Position numbers and translations under genes: made by a program
Notes under the pieces: generated by a model
What the model was told of the DNA's origin: nothing
The model's input: the letters and a program-made list of their open reading frames with translations, nothing else
Database searches by the model: none
In this document: positions 43,609 through 54,400 of the stretch, one piece after another
Numbering within the stretch: position 1 is the stretch's first letter
Layout of the letters: each line of letters starts with the position of its first letter
Source of the DNA: Eubacteriaceae bacterium
GTDB lineage: Bacteria > Bacillota > Clostridia > Lachnospirales > Lachnospiraceae
Assembly: GCA_910574895.1 (NCBI GenBank)
Contig: CAJTDQ010000008.1
Coordinates: 26,855 to 90,854, forward strand
DNA: 64,000 nucleotides
Direction of reading: 5' to 3'

Positions 43609-46533
43609 ATGTCAAAGATGAGAGTACATGAATTAGCCAAAGAATTAGAAATAAAAAGTGCAGATATTGTAACCGCACTGGAAGAAAAGGGAATGGAAGT
43701 AAAAGCACAAAGTTCTATTGATGAAGAACAGATTACTTATGTAAAACAGAAATTTTCTAAAAATAAAACAGAAGAAGTAAAAGAAGAGAAGAAGGAAGAA
43801 AAGGCAAAACCTAGAAAATTAATTACAAGTAAAGGTGTTGTCAGAACCGGTGAGAGAAGACATGGTGATGGTGAAAGAAGACGACGCAGACATAGCAGTG
43901 ATGGAGAACACCGCCGCCGTTCACGGCATTCATCAGAAGAAAAGTCAAGTGTAGAGACGAAGGAAGTAAAACCACTTGTTGCTGCACAGGAAGTAAAAGC
44001 AGAGCCGGTTGTGGAAGGGGTAAAAATTACTGTGAATGAGTCAGTTCAGGAAGCACCTAAGATTGCACCACAGGAAGAGACTGTTAAGGAAGAAAAGCCG
44101 GTTCAGGCTGAAACTTCTGTAAAAACAGAGGAGATTGTAAAAGAAAAAACACCTGAAAAACAGTCGGAAGTAAAAATTGTGGAGAAGGAAGTAAAAAAGG
44201 CTGACAATGTCAGACCGGACAACAGACAGCAGAGTAACAGACCACAGGGAAATAGAACACCTGATAACAGACAACAGGATAACAGACGTCCAAATAATGA
44301 CAGAAATAACGGCAGGGATAATAGAAATAATAAGGATAACCGTAACTTTAACAGAGACCATGGCAATGGACGTAATGACAGAAATAATTCTAGAAATGGA
44401 AATGACAGAAATAACGACAGAAATAATTCTAGAAATGGAAATGGCAGAAACAACGATAGAAACAATTTCAGAAATGGAAATGATAGAAACAACGACAGAA
44501 ACAATTTCAGAAATGGAAATGATAGAAACAACGACAGAAATAATTTTAGAAATGGAAATGACAGACGTGATTTCAGAAAGAATGACAGAAATGAAACACC
44601 TGCAGAGCCAATTCAGGATAAAAACAGAAAAACGAGGGAAAATAAAATACGTCAGGACAAACAGGAGCGTAATAAAAAGAATTACGAAGATGGCGGCAGA
44701 AGAGGAAAGAATGGCAAGAAGAATGATTTTGCTAAGCCAATAATGGAGAAACCGAAGAAGAAAGAAGAGAAGAAGGAAGAGATTAAGGTAATTCAGGTTC
44801 CTGATTTCATTACTATTGGTGAACTTGCAGAGAGAATGAAGATGACACCTTCAACCCTGATTAAGAAGTTGTTCTTAGAAGGAAAGATGGTTACTGTGAA
44901 TACAGAAGTAGACTTTGATAGTGCTGAGGAAATCGCATTAGGATATGAAATTATGTGCGAAAAAGAAGAAAAAGTAGACATGATTGAGGAGCTTCTGAAA
45001 GAAGAGGCAGAAGATGAGTCATTGATGGAGAAACGTCCTCCTGTTGTTTGTGTTATGGGACACGTTGACCATGGTAAAACTTCACTTCTGGATGCTATCA
45101 GAGAGACAAATGTTATCTCAGGCGAGGCCGGTGGTATTACACAGCATATCGGTGCATCTGTTGTAAAGATTAATGACCAGACGATTACATTCCTTGATAC
45201 ACCGGGACATGAGGCATTCACATCTATGCGTATGCGTGGTGCACAGTCAACAGATATTGCTATCTTAGTAGTTGCTGCAGATGATGGTGTTATGCCACAG
45301 ACTGTAGAGGCAATTAATCATGCAAAGGCAGCTGGAATTGAAATTATTGTAGCAATTAACAAGATTGATAAGCCGGGTGCAAATATTGAAAGAGTTAAGC
45401 AGGGACTTGCTGAACACGAACTGTTAGCAGCTGACTGGGGTGGAAATGTAGAAATGGTTCCGGTTTCAGCCCACACAAGAGAAGGTATTGATGACCTTCT
45501 TGAAATGGTATTATTACAGGCAGATGTATTAGAATTGAAAGCAAATGCAGACCGTCAGGCGAGAGGTATTGTTATTGAGGCAAAACTTGATAAGGGTAAA
45601 GGACCTGTTGCTACTGTATTGGTACAGAAGGGAACATTAAATGTTGGTGCTCATATTGCTGCCGGTGCAAACCATGGTAAAGTAAGAGCGATGACAGATG
45701 ATAAAGGAAACAGAATCAAGACAGCAGGACCGTCTACTCCGGTAGAAATTTTAGGCCTCAGTGGTGTTCCAAACGCTGGAGAAGTCTTTGTTTCTACAGA
45801 GACAGCGAATGAAGCAAAAGACTTTGCAAACACATTCGTTGAAGACAGCAAAGCAAAACTGATGGAATCTAACAAGTTTAGAATTTCTCTTGACGATTTA
45901 AATTCACAAATTGAAGCAGGAGAACTGAAAGAATTAAATGTAATTATTAAGGCTGACGTTCAAGGTTCTGTAGAGGCTGTAAAACAGAGTCTGTTAAAAC
46001 TTTCTAATGAGGAAGTAGAAGTAAAAGTAATTCATGGTGGTGTTGGTGCAATCAATGAATCTGATGTTATTCTTGCATCTACATCCAATGCAATTATTTT
46101 AGGTTTTAACGTAAAACCGGATACACAGGCAGAGGCAACAGCGAATAATGAAAATGTTGATTTGAGACTCTACTCTGTAATTTATACAGCAATTGATGAT
46201 ATTGAGCGTGCAATGAAGGGAATGCTTGAACCGATTTACGAGGAAAAGGTCATCGGTCATGCAGAGATTCGTCAGATTTTCAAGGCTTCGGGTGTTGGAA
46301 ATATTGCAGGTTCTTATGTATTAGATGGTATGATGCAGAGAGGCTGTTCGGCAAGAGTTTCGAGAGAGGGAGCACAGATTTACGAAGGACCTGTGGCATC
46401 TCTTAAGAGATTTAAGGATGATGTTAAGGAAGTTAAGGCAGGATATGAATGTGGTCTTGTATTTGACGGATTTAACGGAATTGCTGAGGGCGATCAGGTC
46501 GAAGCGTATATTATGGTAGAAGTGCCGAGATAA
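43609..46533 (+). CDS. infB: Translation initiation factor IF-2
   Basis: GTPase that brings initiator tRNA to the ribosome, 974 residues. The N-terminal helical domain ([18 protein letters not shown]) is followed by a lysine/glutamate-rich linker and an asparagine/arginine/aspartate repeat tract (about 200-330). An IF2_N copy follows at about 400-450 ([21 protein letters not shown]). The G domain has [17 protein letters not shown] and NKIDKPG; beta-barrel domains and the tRNA-binding C domain complete it. The repeat tract is unusual and expands the linker. Confidence 0.98.
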   Translation: MSKMRVHELAKELEIKSADIVTALEEKGMEVKAQSSIDEEQITYVKQKFSKNKTEEVKEEKKEEKAKPRKLITSKGVVRTGERRHGDGERRRRRHSSDGEHRRRSRHSSEEKSSVETKEVKPLVAAQEVKAEPVVEGVKITVNESVQEAPKIAPQEETVKEEKPVQAETSVKTEEIVKEKTPEKQSEVKIVEKEVKKADNVRPDNRQQSNRPQGNRTPDNRQQDNRRPNNDRNNGRDNRNNKDNRNFNRDHGNGRNDRNNSRNGNDRNNDRNNSRNGNGRNNDRNNFRNGNDRNNDRNNFRNGNDRNNDRNNFRNGNDRRDFRKNDRNETPAEPIQDKNRKTRENKIRQDKQERNKKNYEDGGRRGKNGKKNDFAKPIMEKPKKKEEKKEEIKVIQVPDFITIGELAERMKMTPSTLIKKLFLEGKMVTVNTEVDFDSAEEIALGYEIMCEKEEKVDMIEELLKEEAEDESLMEKRPPVVCVMGHVDHGKTSLLDAIRETNVISGEAGGITQHIGASVVKINDQTITFLDTPGHEAFTSMRMRGAQSTDIAILVVAADDGVMPQTVEAINHAKAAGIEIIVAINKIDKPGANIERVKQGLAEHELLAADWGGNVEMVPVSAHTREGIDDLLEMVLLQADVLELKANADRQARGIVIEAKLDKGKGPVATVLVQKGTLNVGAHIAAGANHGKVRAMTDDKGNRIKTAGPSTPVEILGLSGVPNAGEVFVSTETANEAKDFANTFVEDSKAKLMESNKFRISLDDLNSQIEAGELKELNVIIKADVQGSVEAVKQSLLKLSNEEVEVKVIHGGVGAINESDVILASTSNAIILGFNVKPDTQAEATANNENVDLRLYSVIYTAIDDIERAMKGMLEPIYEEKVIGHAEIRQIFKASGVGNIAGSYVLDGMMQRGCSARVSREGAQIYEGPVASLKRFKDDVKEVKAGYECGLVFDGFNGIAEGDQVEAYIMVEVPR
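44387..44577 (+). repeat. 39-bp tandem repeats inside infB
   Basis: About five near-identical 39-bp units, each encoding [13 protein letters not shown] or a close variant. Units differ mainly at third positions and at the F/S codon. They code for a flexible, charged, low-complexity linker. Confidence 0.8.
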
Positions 46534-46539
46534 AGTCTC

Positions 46540-46645
46540 ATTCAATCAAAAACTACGGTGAATACTTGTATTTGTAGGTAGGTTTTGATTAAATGAAATT
46601 TGGCGAGCGCCAAACAGCGAAAAAATCGTAGATTTTTGAGTTGGC
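46540..46645 (+). other. Hairpin-rich spacer between infB and rbfA
   Basis: A stretch of about 140 bases without a gene contains TTCAATCAAAAC-type sequence pairing with GTTTTGATTAAATGAA, a tight TTTGGCG/CGCCAAA hairpin (46599-46614), and AAAAATC/GATTTTT. No T-run terminator is seen, so it may be a processing region within the operon. Confidence 0.45.
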
Positions 46646-46671
46646 TTTATCTCGAAAAATAAGGAGTGATA

Positions 46672-47031
46672 ATGAGAAAGAATAGTATTAAGAATACAAG
46701 GATTAATGGCGAGGTGCAAAGAGAATTAAGTAATATCATACGTGAGTTGAAAGACCCACGCATTGGTATTATGACTACAGTGACAGCTGTGGAAGTAGCA
46801 CCGGACCTGAAAACCTGTAAAGCATATATCAGTGTGCTGGGAGATGAACAGGCAAAGGCTGATACGATGGCAGGATTAAAAAGTGCTGCCGGTTTTATCC
46901 GCCGGGAGCTTGCCAGAACAGTGAATCTTCGAAATACTCCTGAAATCAGATTTATTATGGATGAATCAATAGAGTATGGTATGAAGATGTCAAAACTAAT
47001 TGAAGACATAAAAAAAGAGGATGAAGAGTAA
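46672..47031 (+). CDS. rbfA: Ribosome-binding factor A
   Basis: KH-like 30S maturation factor of 119 residues acting on 16S rRNA. Family features are RINGEVQRELSNIIRELKD, with ELKDPRIG and the C-terminal PEIRFIMDESIEYG. AAGGAG at 46661-46666 selects the ATG at 46672 rather than the overlapping GTG. Confidence 0.96.
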   Translation: MRKNSIKNTRINGEVQRELSNIIRELKDPRIGIMTTVTAVEVAPDLKTCKAYISVLGDEQAKADTMAGLKSAAGFIRRELARTVNLRNTPEIRFIMDESIEYGMKMSKLIEDIKKEDEE

Positions 47032-47053
47032 AGTTGTGGAGTAAGATTGGAAA

Positions 47054-48001
47054 ATGAAGAAGATAGATGAGATAATTGGCGATGCAAAAATAGTGGGAAT
47101 TGCCGGTCATATCAGACCGGATGGAGACTGTATCGGCTCGTGTATGTCATTGTATAATTATTTGAAAAAGAACAAATCGGAAATTGAGGTAAGAGTTTTT
47201 CTTGAGTTTGTAGATGAGAAGTTTCGAATAATTAAAAACACTGACAGAATTGAAACAGAGGGATTTGATGGAACAGTATTTGATTTGTTTATTTCTCTTG
47301 ATACAGCAAGTTTTGACAGACTGGGCAAAAATGCACCTTTCTTTGAAAATGCAAAGAGAACAGTCTGTATTGACCATCATAAAAGCAATCAGGGATATGC
47401 TGATTACAATTATATTGTTCCGGAAGCAAGTTCTGCCAGTGAGGTTTTATATGGTTTACTGGATGTGGAACTTTTTGATAAAAGTATTGCGGAACCGATG
47501 TATATGGGGATTGCTCATGATTCGGGTGTGTTCAGGTTTCAGTCTACAACATCCACAACAATGAATATTGCAGCAAAAATGATTGATTTTGGTATTGATG
47601 TAAATACCATTTTAGAAGATACATTTTATAGAAAGTCATACAATCAGTTAATGATTACGGCAAAGATACAGAGCAATGTGGTTCTTTGTATGGATGGAAA
47701 ATGCATCTATGGCTATTGTACATCGGATATGATGAAGGAATATGGTGTTACTACGAATGATTTGGATGCAGTGATTGCATCTATCCGAAATGTGGCGGGA
47801 GTGGAAGTAGCCATGTTCGTGTATCAGTTAGAGGAAAATAAATTTAAGATAAGTCTTCGGTCAAAGAAATATGTGGATGTCAGTGAGATTGCCGTTTCTT
47901 TTGGTGGCGGTGGTCACGCAAGAGCAGCCGGATTTGATATGGAAGGAAGTCTTGAAGAAGTTATTAAATGTGTGACAGACAGAATCAGTCAAAAGATATA
48001 A
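47054..48001 (+). CDS. DHH-family phosphoesterase, NrnA-like
   Basis: Bifunctional oligoribonuclease (nanoRNase)/pAp phosphatase type, 315 residues. The DHH domain has GHIRPDGDCIGS, SLDTASFDR and the CIDHHKSN motif with metal-binding residues; the DHHA1 domain ends with SFGGGGHARAAGF. Its place between rbfA and truB is typical of Firmicutes. NrnA activity on short RNAs or cyclic dinucleotide breakdown products is inferred from family. Confidence 0.93.
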   Translation: MKKIDEIIGDAKIVGIAGHIRPDGDCIGSCMSLYNYLKKNKSEIEVRVFLEFVDEKFRIIKNTDRIETEGFDGTVFDLFISLDTASFDRLGKNAPFFENAKRTVCIDHHKSNQGYADYNYIVPEASSASEVLYGLLDVELFDKSIAEPMYMGIAHDSGVFRFQSTTSTTMNIAAKMIDFGIDVNTILEDTFYRKSYNQLMITAKIQSNVVLCMDGKCIYGYCTSDMMKEYGVTTNDLDAVIASIRNVAGVEVAMFVYQLEENKFKISLRSKKYVDVSEIAVSFGGGGHARAAGFDMEGSLEEVIKCVTDRISQKI

Positions 48002-48091
48002 TTTATCTATGGGATAAGGAGAGTGTGAATAGGGATTAAGAGTTTGTCTGTTTCATAAGAATAGTAGTGAATTTATAAACAGGTATGGAAT

Positions 48092-49000
48092 ATGATTAGT
48101 GGAGTAATAAATGTATATAAGGAGCCGGGTTATACATCTCATGATGTGGTAGCGAAGCTTCGAGGTATACTGAAACAAAAGAAAATAGGGCATATGGGAA
48201 CATTAGACCCCAATGCGGTAGGTGTTCTTCCAGTGTGTCTGGGTAAAGCAACAAAGTTATGCGATATTTTATCAGAGAAGGATAAGACGTACATTGCTAC
48301 ATTATTACTGGGTACAGAGACGAATACACAGGATACAACCGGAGAGGTTATGAAACAGGCATCGGAGGAGTCGTTGAATGCCTTGACAGAAGAACAGGTT
48401 TTTGAAACGGTAAAAAGTTTTATTGGAGATTACGAACAGATACCTCCGATGTTTTCAGCGATTAAAATAGGTGGAGAAAAATTATACAATCTTGCAAGAA
48501 GAGGCGAGATTATAGAGCGTCCGGCAAGACATTGTAAGATTATTGACATAACAGTGACAAACATTAATCTGCCAAGAGTTGATATGCATGTGACTTGTTC
48601 AAAAGGAACATATATCAGAACGTTATGCCATGACATTGGAAATAAACTTGGTGTAGGTGGATGTATGGAACATCTGATACGTAGTAAGGTAGAACGTTTC
48701 AAGGTAGAGGATGGTATTACTCTGGCACAGATAGAGAAGTTCAGGGATATGGATATACTGGATGAATACATAACACCAGTCGAAGAGATGCTCGACAATT
48801 ATTCAAAGTGTATTGTTTCAGAGAGTGCAGAAAAATTGGTGTATAATGGAAATATATTTACATCAGGCAACACTCTTTTGAAAATGAATCATGAAGATGG
48901 ACAGACAGTAAGAGTATATACGTATGATGGAAAATTTATAGGATTATATATGTATCATGATAAGAAAAAAATATACAAGCCTTTAAAAATGTTTCTGTAA
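48092..49000 (+). CDS. truB: tRNA pseudouridine(55) synthase
   Basis: Makes pseudouridine 55 in the T loop of tRNAs. The 302-residue enzyme begins with GVINVYKEPGYTSHDVV, has the catalytic Asp in GTLDPNAVGVLPV, and CSKGTYIRTLCHDIG. It lies in the usual rbfA-nrnA-truB-ribF order; the C-terminal extension is a PUA-like tail. Confidence 0.97.
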   Translation: MISGVINVYKEPGYTSHDVVAKLRGILKQKKIGHMGTLDPNAVGVLPVCLGKATKLCDILSEKDKTYIATLLLGTETNTQDTTGEVMKQASEESLNALTEEQVFETVKSFIGDYEQIPPMFSAIKIGGEKLYNLARRGEIIERPARHCKIIDITVTNINLPRVDMHVTCSKGTYIRTLCHDIGNKLGVGGCMEHLIRSKVERFKVEDGITLAQIEKFRDMDILDEYITPVEEMLDNYSKCIVSESAEKLVYNGNIFTSGNTLLKMNHEDGQTVRVYTYDGKFIGLYMYHDKKKIYKPLKMFL

Positions 49001-49018
49001 AGAATATGATTTCAAAAT

Positions 49019-49055
49019 CAGCAGGCGGGCAGTTGTGTGTCCGCCTGCTGTTGTT
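49019..49055 (+). terminator. Terminator-like hairpin between truB and ribF
   Basis: CAGCAGGCGG (49019-49028) and CCGCCTGCTG (49041-49050) form a perfect 10-bp GC-rich stem followed only by TTGTT. Likely partial termination inside the operon. Confidence 0.6.
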
Positions 49056-49066
49056 AAGGAGGACAA

Positions 49067-49972
49067 ATGCAGTGCATTTCAGTGAACGATAATATAAAAT
49101 TAAAAAATACAATTGTTACAGTAGGCAAATTTGATGGTATTCATAAGGGACATGAAAAGTTATTTGGAGAGATTGCAAGGCAAGCAAATGGAAGACAAAA
49201 AGTAGTATTGACTTTTGAAACCTCACCGAAAAATTTTTTAGAAAATAATTTAAATAAAACAATTGTAACAGAAATGGAAAAACAGATGCTCTGTGACAGT
49301 CAGGGAATTGATGTTTATATGAAAATGCCAATGGAGAAAAAGTTTCTGGCATTGACTCCAGATGAATTTGTCAGTCAGATTTTAAAAGAAAAGATTGGCG
49401 CTACGTCGATTGTCTGTGGACCGGATTTTCGATTTGGAGCAAAGGCTCTGGGAGATGTGGAGTTTTTGAAAGATAATGAAAGCAAGTATGGATATAATTT
49501 GATTGTGGTGGAAAAAGAGCAGTATCATGATAAGGATATCAGCAGTACTGCGATAAGACAAAAAATATTAGAAGGTGAAATGTTTACGGTAAACGAGATG
49601 TTAGATCATCCTTATTGTATTATTGGAAAAGTTGAGCAAGGCAAGCAGTTAGGGAGGACATTAGGGCTTCCTACGGCAAACATTATTCCGGATAATACAA
49701 AACTGCTTCCACCGAAAGGTGTCTACAAAACGGTGGTAAATGTGGGAGGAAAACGATTTCATGCGATAACGAATATTGGGGTCAATCCGACTGTGGAGAG
49801 TGGAACACAAATAAAGGTAGAGACGCACATTCTGGACTATGAGGAGTATATTTATAATGAGATTGTGCAGGTAGAGTTTTATGATTTTGTAAGACCGGAG
49901 AGAGCCTTTGAAAGCGTAGAGGAACTGAAGGCGCAGATTGAGAGGGATATAGAGGTGTGCCGGAGAAAATAA
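49067..49972 (+). CDS. ribF: Bifunctional riboflavin kinase/FAD synthetase
   Basis: Makes FMN and then FAD from riboflavin. The 301-residue protein has an N-terminal nucleotidyl transferase domain (GKFDGIHKGH, CGPDFRFGAKALG, SSTAIRQ) and a C-terminal riboflavin kinase domain (GRTLGLPTANI, PPKGVYKT, RPERAFESVEEL). AAGGAGG precedes the ATG. Confidence 0.96.
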   Translation: MQCISVNDNIKLKNTIVTVGKFDGIHKGHEKLFGEIARQANGRQKVVLTFETSPKNFLENNLNKTIVTEMEKQMLCDSQGIDVYMKMPMEKKFLALTPDEFVSQILKEKIGATSIVCGPDFRFGAKALGDVEFLKDNESKYGYNLIVVEKEQYHDKDISSTAIRQKILEGEMFTVNEMLDHPYCIIGKVEQGKQLGRTLGLPTANIIPDNTKLLPPKGVYKTVVNVGGKRFHAITNIGVNPTVESGTQIKVETHILDYEEYIYNEIVQVEFYDFVRPERAFESVEELKAQIERDIEVCRRK

Positions 49973-50045
49973 TACAAGTAATGATGCAAGTGAGGTGCTA
50001 TTTCAATATGATCTGCCGATTTTAGGCGAAATATAATAAATATAC

Positions 50046-50074
50046 TAGACAAATATGTTTCTCTATAGTATACT
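50046..50074 (+). promoter_or_regulatory. rpsO promoter
   Basis: TAGACA (50046-50051) and TATACT (50069-50074), 17 bases apart, give a leader of about 85 bases before the rpsO ribosome site. Confidence 0.5.
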
Positions 50075-50166
50075 ACCAAAGTATGTTTAAACCTACACTA
50101 AGTAAACGGATACTCCGACCATTGCTTAAGTGTCAGGGGATATTAAAAAATAAGGAGGAAATTATA

Positions 50167-50433
50167 ATGATTTCAAAGGAAACAAAAGCACAGCTTACAG
50201 CTGAATTTGGTAAGACACCTACAGACACAGGTTCACCTGCAGTTCAGGTTGCTATCTTAACTTACAGAATTAAGGAGTTAACTGAACATTTAAAGGTAAA
50301 CAAAAAAGATCATCATTCAAGAAGAGGTCTTTTAAAGATGGTAGGTAAGAGACGTGGTTTACTTGATTATATCAAGAAAAATGACGTTAACGAGTACAGA
50401 GCATTAATTGAAAAATTAGGTATTCGTAAATAA
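50167..50433 (+). CDS. rpsO: 30S ribosomal protein S15
   Basis: Primary 16S rRNA-binding protein of 88 residues with the family pattern [22 protein letters not shown], whose core [10 protein letters not shown] is clear, then [15 protein letters not shown] and the [10 protein letters not shown] end. A strong AAGGAGG selects 50167; the longer upstream frame is leader sequence. It is followed by a strong terminator, and pnp, often its neighbour, is 9 kb away. Confidence 0.98.
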   Translation: MISKETKAQLTAEFGKTPTDTGSPAVQVAILTYRIKELTEHLKVNKKDHHSRRGLLKMVGKRRGLLDYIKKNDVNEYRALIEKLGIRK

Positions 50434-50448
50434 TCAACACAAAGTTTT

Positions 50449-50482
50449 AACGGCAGAGAAGTTACTCTGCCGTTATTTTTTT
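50449..50482 (+). terminator. rpsO terminator
   Basis: AACGGCAGAG (50449-50458) and CTCTGCCGTT (50465-50474) with a six-base loop and ATTTTTTT. Confidence 0.92.
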
Positions 50483-50567
50483 GTAGTAAAAGTCCGGCAA
50501 GCAATATTGCGGTTGCACAAAATATTATTTGATTTTTGTCATTTCTCTCTTTTTGTCGAAAAACATA

Positions 50568-50596
50568 GTGACAAAAAAAAAGAATCATGTTAAAAT
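50568..50596 (+). promoter_or_regulatory. Promoter of the pilus cluster
   Basis: GTGACA (50568-50573) and TAAAAT (50591-50596) with 17 bases between; transcription would start near 50604. Confidence 0.5.
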
Positions 50597-50652
50597 AAAT
50601 GAGCATTAGTTTTAGAGAGTAGAATTATAGTATACAAACTTTAAAAAATAAT

Positions 50653-50682
50653 GGGGCATTGTTAGAGAATGTCCTTTTTTAT
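50653..50682 (+). terminator. Attenuator in the pilus cluster leader
   Basis: GGGCATT (50654-50660) pairs with AATGTCC (50668-50674; one wobble) and is followed by TTTTTT, fifteen bases before the first gene. It could switch transcription of the pilus genes, or end reading from rpsO. Confidence 0.5.
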
Positions 50683-50695
50683 TAGGTAGATTTCA

Positions 50696-51436
50696 ATGAA
50701 AAATAAAGATTTAAAAAAACTAAATCGTAAAGAATTGCTGGAATTATTTCTGCCATTATCAAAAGAAAATGATGAATTGAAAAAAGAAAATAAGAAGCTC
50801 CAAAATAAAAATGATATCATAAAATCAGAAAAAAAAGAGAGCGATTTGACGTTTGTGGCAGTGGATAGTGAAGAAGCAGAAGTTAATACACAGAATATTG
50901 AAAAAGAACTGAATCGTATAAATGAGAAAAAATCAGTTTTTAAAGTAATAACACGTATATTCGCAACACTTATTATTGTTGCAGCAGTGACCGTATTATT
51001 GTCATCATTTGCATTTTCGGTGCTGCGGGTTACCGGAGTAAGTATGAGACCGGCTTTAGATACACAGGAAGTAATTATAGTTGCAAAAAAATATAATCTG
51101 CAATGTGGAGATTTAGTTGCGTTTTATTATAATAACGAAATTTTAATTAAACGTGTAATTGCAACATCCGGGCAGATTGTAGATATTAATGAACAGGGTG
51201 ATGTCTATGTAGATGGTAAACAATTAGATGAACCATATGTTATGGATAAAGATAAGGGAAAGTGTGATATTATTCTTCCTTATCAGGTGCCGGAAGGAAA
51301 GTTTTTTGTAATGGGGGACTCAAGAAAAACATCTGTTGACAGCAGGAATTCAACAATAGGCTGTATATCTGATAAATATATTGAAGGGAAAGTTATATTC
51401 AGAATATGGCCATTTAATAAGATATCTTTATTATAG
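50696..51436 (+). CDS. lepB: Signal peptidase I with N-terminal coiled coil
   Basis: Membrane serine protease that removes signal peptides, 246 residues. A cytosolic N-terminal extension of about 80 residues includes a coiled coil (ENDELKKENKKLQNKND). One membrane helix follows (about 85-108), then the catalytic Ser116 in GVSMRPAL, Lys152 in LIKRVIATSG and the GDSRKTSVDSRN box. Both dyad residues are intact, unlike the SipA-like chaperones of streptococcal pilus islands. Its position at the head of the pilus genes suggests a dedicated role in pilin export. Confidence 0.93.
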   Translation: MKNKDLKKLNRKELLELFLPLSKENDELKKENKKLQNKNDIIKSEKKESDLTFVAVDSEEAEVNTQNIEKELNRINEKKSVFKVITRIFATLIIVAAVTVLLSSFAFSVLRVTGVSMRPALDTQEVIIVAKKYNLQCGDLVAFYYNNEILIKRVIATSGQIVDINEQGDVYVDGKQLDEPYVMDKDKGKCDIILPYQVPEGKFFVMGDSRKTSVDSRNSTIGCISDKYIEGKVIFRIWPFNKISLL

Positions 51437-51480
51437 TTTTAAGTTATTTATTGGATATATTAATAAGGAAGAAAATTAAA

Positions 51481-54400
51481 ATGTTTGATTTTGATGTACA
51501 GTTAAGAAATTTTATAGTCAATAAGAAAAAGTCAAGATGGTTTTGTTTTTTTATGCTTGTTCTTTCTTCTTTAACCGTATATACAGTTTATGCACTTTCT
51601 TTATCTTCCGCTGTTGCACTAAATGATGTGAGAGTCGATTTTGGCTCATATATAACAAGTGCTTCGGTAAGTACACTTAAAAATGGAGAGTGGACTGAAA
51701 CGTGGGAACTGATGGTAGGCGATTCTGTAAAAGTTAGTATTGAATATACGCTTGACAATAATGTAGTGGATTCACAAAACCGTATAATATCTTATGATAT
51801 GCCTAATGTTTTCGTGCTGGAAAAGGAACAGCAGGGGACAGTTAGGGATAAAGGACGTACTGTTGGAACATATACCATCTCAAAGGACGGAAAAATTGCA
51901 ATAACATTTAATAATGATTTTGTAATTGATGGTGAAGGTTTTGCGGGACAAATACAGTTTCAGGGAACGGTAAGTTGTGATCTTGACAAAGATGAAACAA
52001 AAAATATTGTTATTGGAAATAATACTGGAACAATAACGATTAAGCCTGAAAATATAAAAACAGATATATCATTGGAAAAATCAGGTACTGTTTCCAAGGA
52101 CAAATCTCAGATTGACTATACACTTACTGTTTCAACAAAAAATGGAACTGGAGGAAATGTTGAGATTTCAGATGCATTTACAAATGCTTCTGCATCAGCG
52201 GGATATGATAAGAATTCTTTAAACGTGACAAGAGTAACAGAAGAGGGGAACAGAATTACGGTATCAAATTATTCTCCGGTGTTTGGAACATCCGGGGGAC
52301 TACAGAAGTTCTCAATTAATAATCTGCCTGAGCTTGGAGCAGGGGAACAATATATCATTACATATACAGCAAATAATATCTCGTTACCCAATAGTGGAAG
52401 TGGTGAAGCATCTGTTGCAAATTATGCTAAGGCAGCCAGTAATGGAAAAAGCAGTGACCGACAGATATATACGCAGGTACAAAATGCTGTGGTATCAAAA
52501 AGTGGAAATTATAATAGTAAAACAGGAAAGGTATCGTGGACAATTAATATCAATTCTCAGGGAAGAGATTTGAATGGATACACCGTTAGTGACAGGCTGG
52601 ATGGAGACGATTTTACAGGAAAAGTAGTACTAAGTTCATCATCAGGTGATTCCAAAGAAGTTTCTTTACCATATACTTTTCCAAAGAATTCTTCAGGAGC
52701 ATATACAATTGCATATGATACAGAGCCGCCTGAAGGAACAGAGGTGATCTCTTCAAAAACGGTAAATCAGGTTCACTTGAAGAAAGATGCTTATGATTTT
52801 ACAGCGACAAAAGAAATATATGTTACGCATGAAAGTAATAGTTTTAATAAAACATTTGAAAGAACAGAAGAAGAAAGTGAAGATAAAGCTCTTTATTGGT
52901 GGACAGGAACAATTCATCTTGCAAAAAGTGTCGCGGCGGGAGAAAAATTAACATATACAGACACAATTATTGATGCGGAAGACGAAAATAACGTCGAAAA
53001 TCATTACACAACAGTATCACTGATGCGGAAACTTTCAGTTGAAATAGATAATAAAATAACAGATAAATATTCAATCTCTTACTATGATATCAATGGAGAT
53101 AAAATTAATCAAACAGATAATCTGACACATGTAAAAAGTTTCGAGATTATATTTGATACAAAAGAAGATATTAATGCGGAGGATATCAAAATAAAATATC
53201 CTACCTATGCTGACTATTCCCAGATAGCATATGGAGAAACAAAAGAATTTGTTAATAAGGCAAAGACACCGTATGGCAGTAAAGAGGCAGTGCATAAATA
53301 TACAAAACAGGCACCATTAGAGAAGCAGATTATAAAGACAGATGATAGTGGAACAAAAACGTATATTTCCGGTACTACAGACATTGATTTTGATGAGACA
53401 GAGGGAAAGCTGAATTACAGAGTTTTAATAAGAACAGACAAATTCCCACCGGGAGACATTGTTTTAAATGATATTATACCTTTCGGTACTGTTTTTGATA
53501 AGGATTCTATCTCTGCGGCATTTTATCAGAATGACTGGTATGAGTATACATCAATATCGTATTGGGATTCCACAAGCCAGAGCAACAGAACATATGATTT
53601 GGCAGGAAAAGATAAACCAACAGTAATCATAGATGATGGTGTGGCGGTAATTACAGTTCCTGATGGTTATAATGGAAATGGGAACAAAAATACAATATCT
53701 TTGAAATATAGCATCAATATAGCGGATGATACGATCTGGGAAGACTTAACAGTTAAAACGAGTATATATACAAATACAATAAAGTGGGGAAATTATTCAT
53801 CAAAGCAAACTGCCCATGTGAACAGAAACGTAAATAAAGTCAGCAAAAATGGAATACAGTTGGTAGATGAAGATGGAAACCCGACAAATATTATAGAGTA
53901 TTCAGTACTGTTGAATCCGGCTTCTGAAGATTTAATTCAAGGAAGTGATACGATTTCAGTAAAAGATATATTGTCTACCGGAAAATCAGTAAATGCGGAA
54001 TTAAATCCGTCATCGGTAAAACTATATTCTTACAGCCCTAGAGCAGAGAATGGAAGAGGGGAGGAAATCTCATCAGAACGCTATTCTGTTAAATATGATT
54101 ATGAGGATGATGAGATAACTTTCACCATTCCGGATAATCTGGCATGTGTTCTTTCGTATCAATATGTATTTCAAAGAGACAGCATAGCAGGAAACATACC
54201 TATATCAAATAGTGTTGAGTTGTCAGGTGATAAAATTTATAACTATGCTACAAGAACAATGCTGGCTGAGAGTTCATCGAGTGCATCGGCTACAAAAAGA
54301 AAATTAACTATATATAAAGTGGATGATAAAAATTATTTAAAAACACTTCCAAATGCGGTGTTTGAACTTGAGTATTTTGATTCGGCTTCATCCGGCTGGA

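Noticed and set aside
44041..44531. Long minus-strand and alternative-frame reading frames in infB
   Set aside because: They are by-products of the repetitive asparagine/arginine tract of IF-2; they have no ribosome sites and low-complexity translations.
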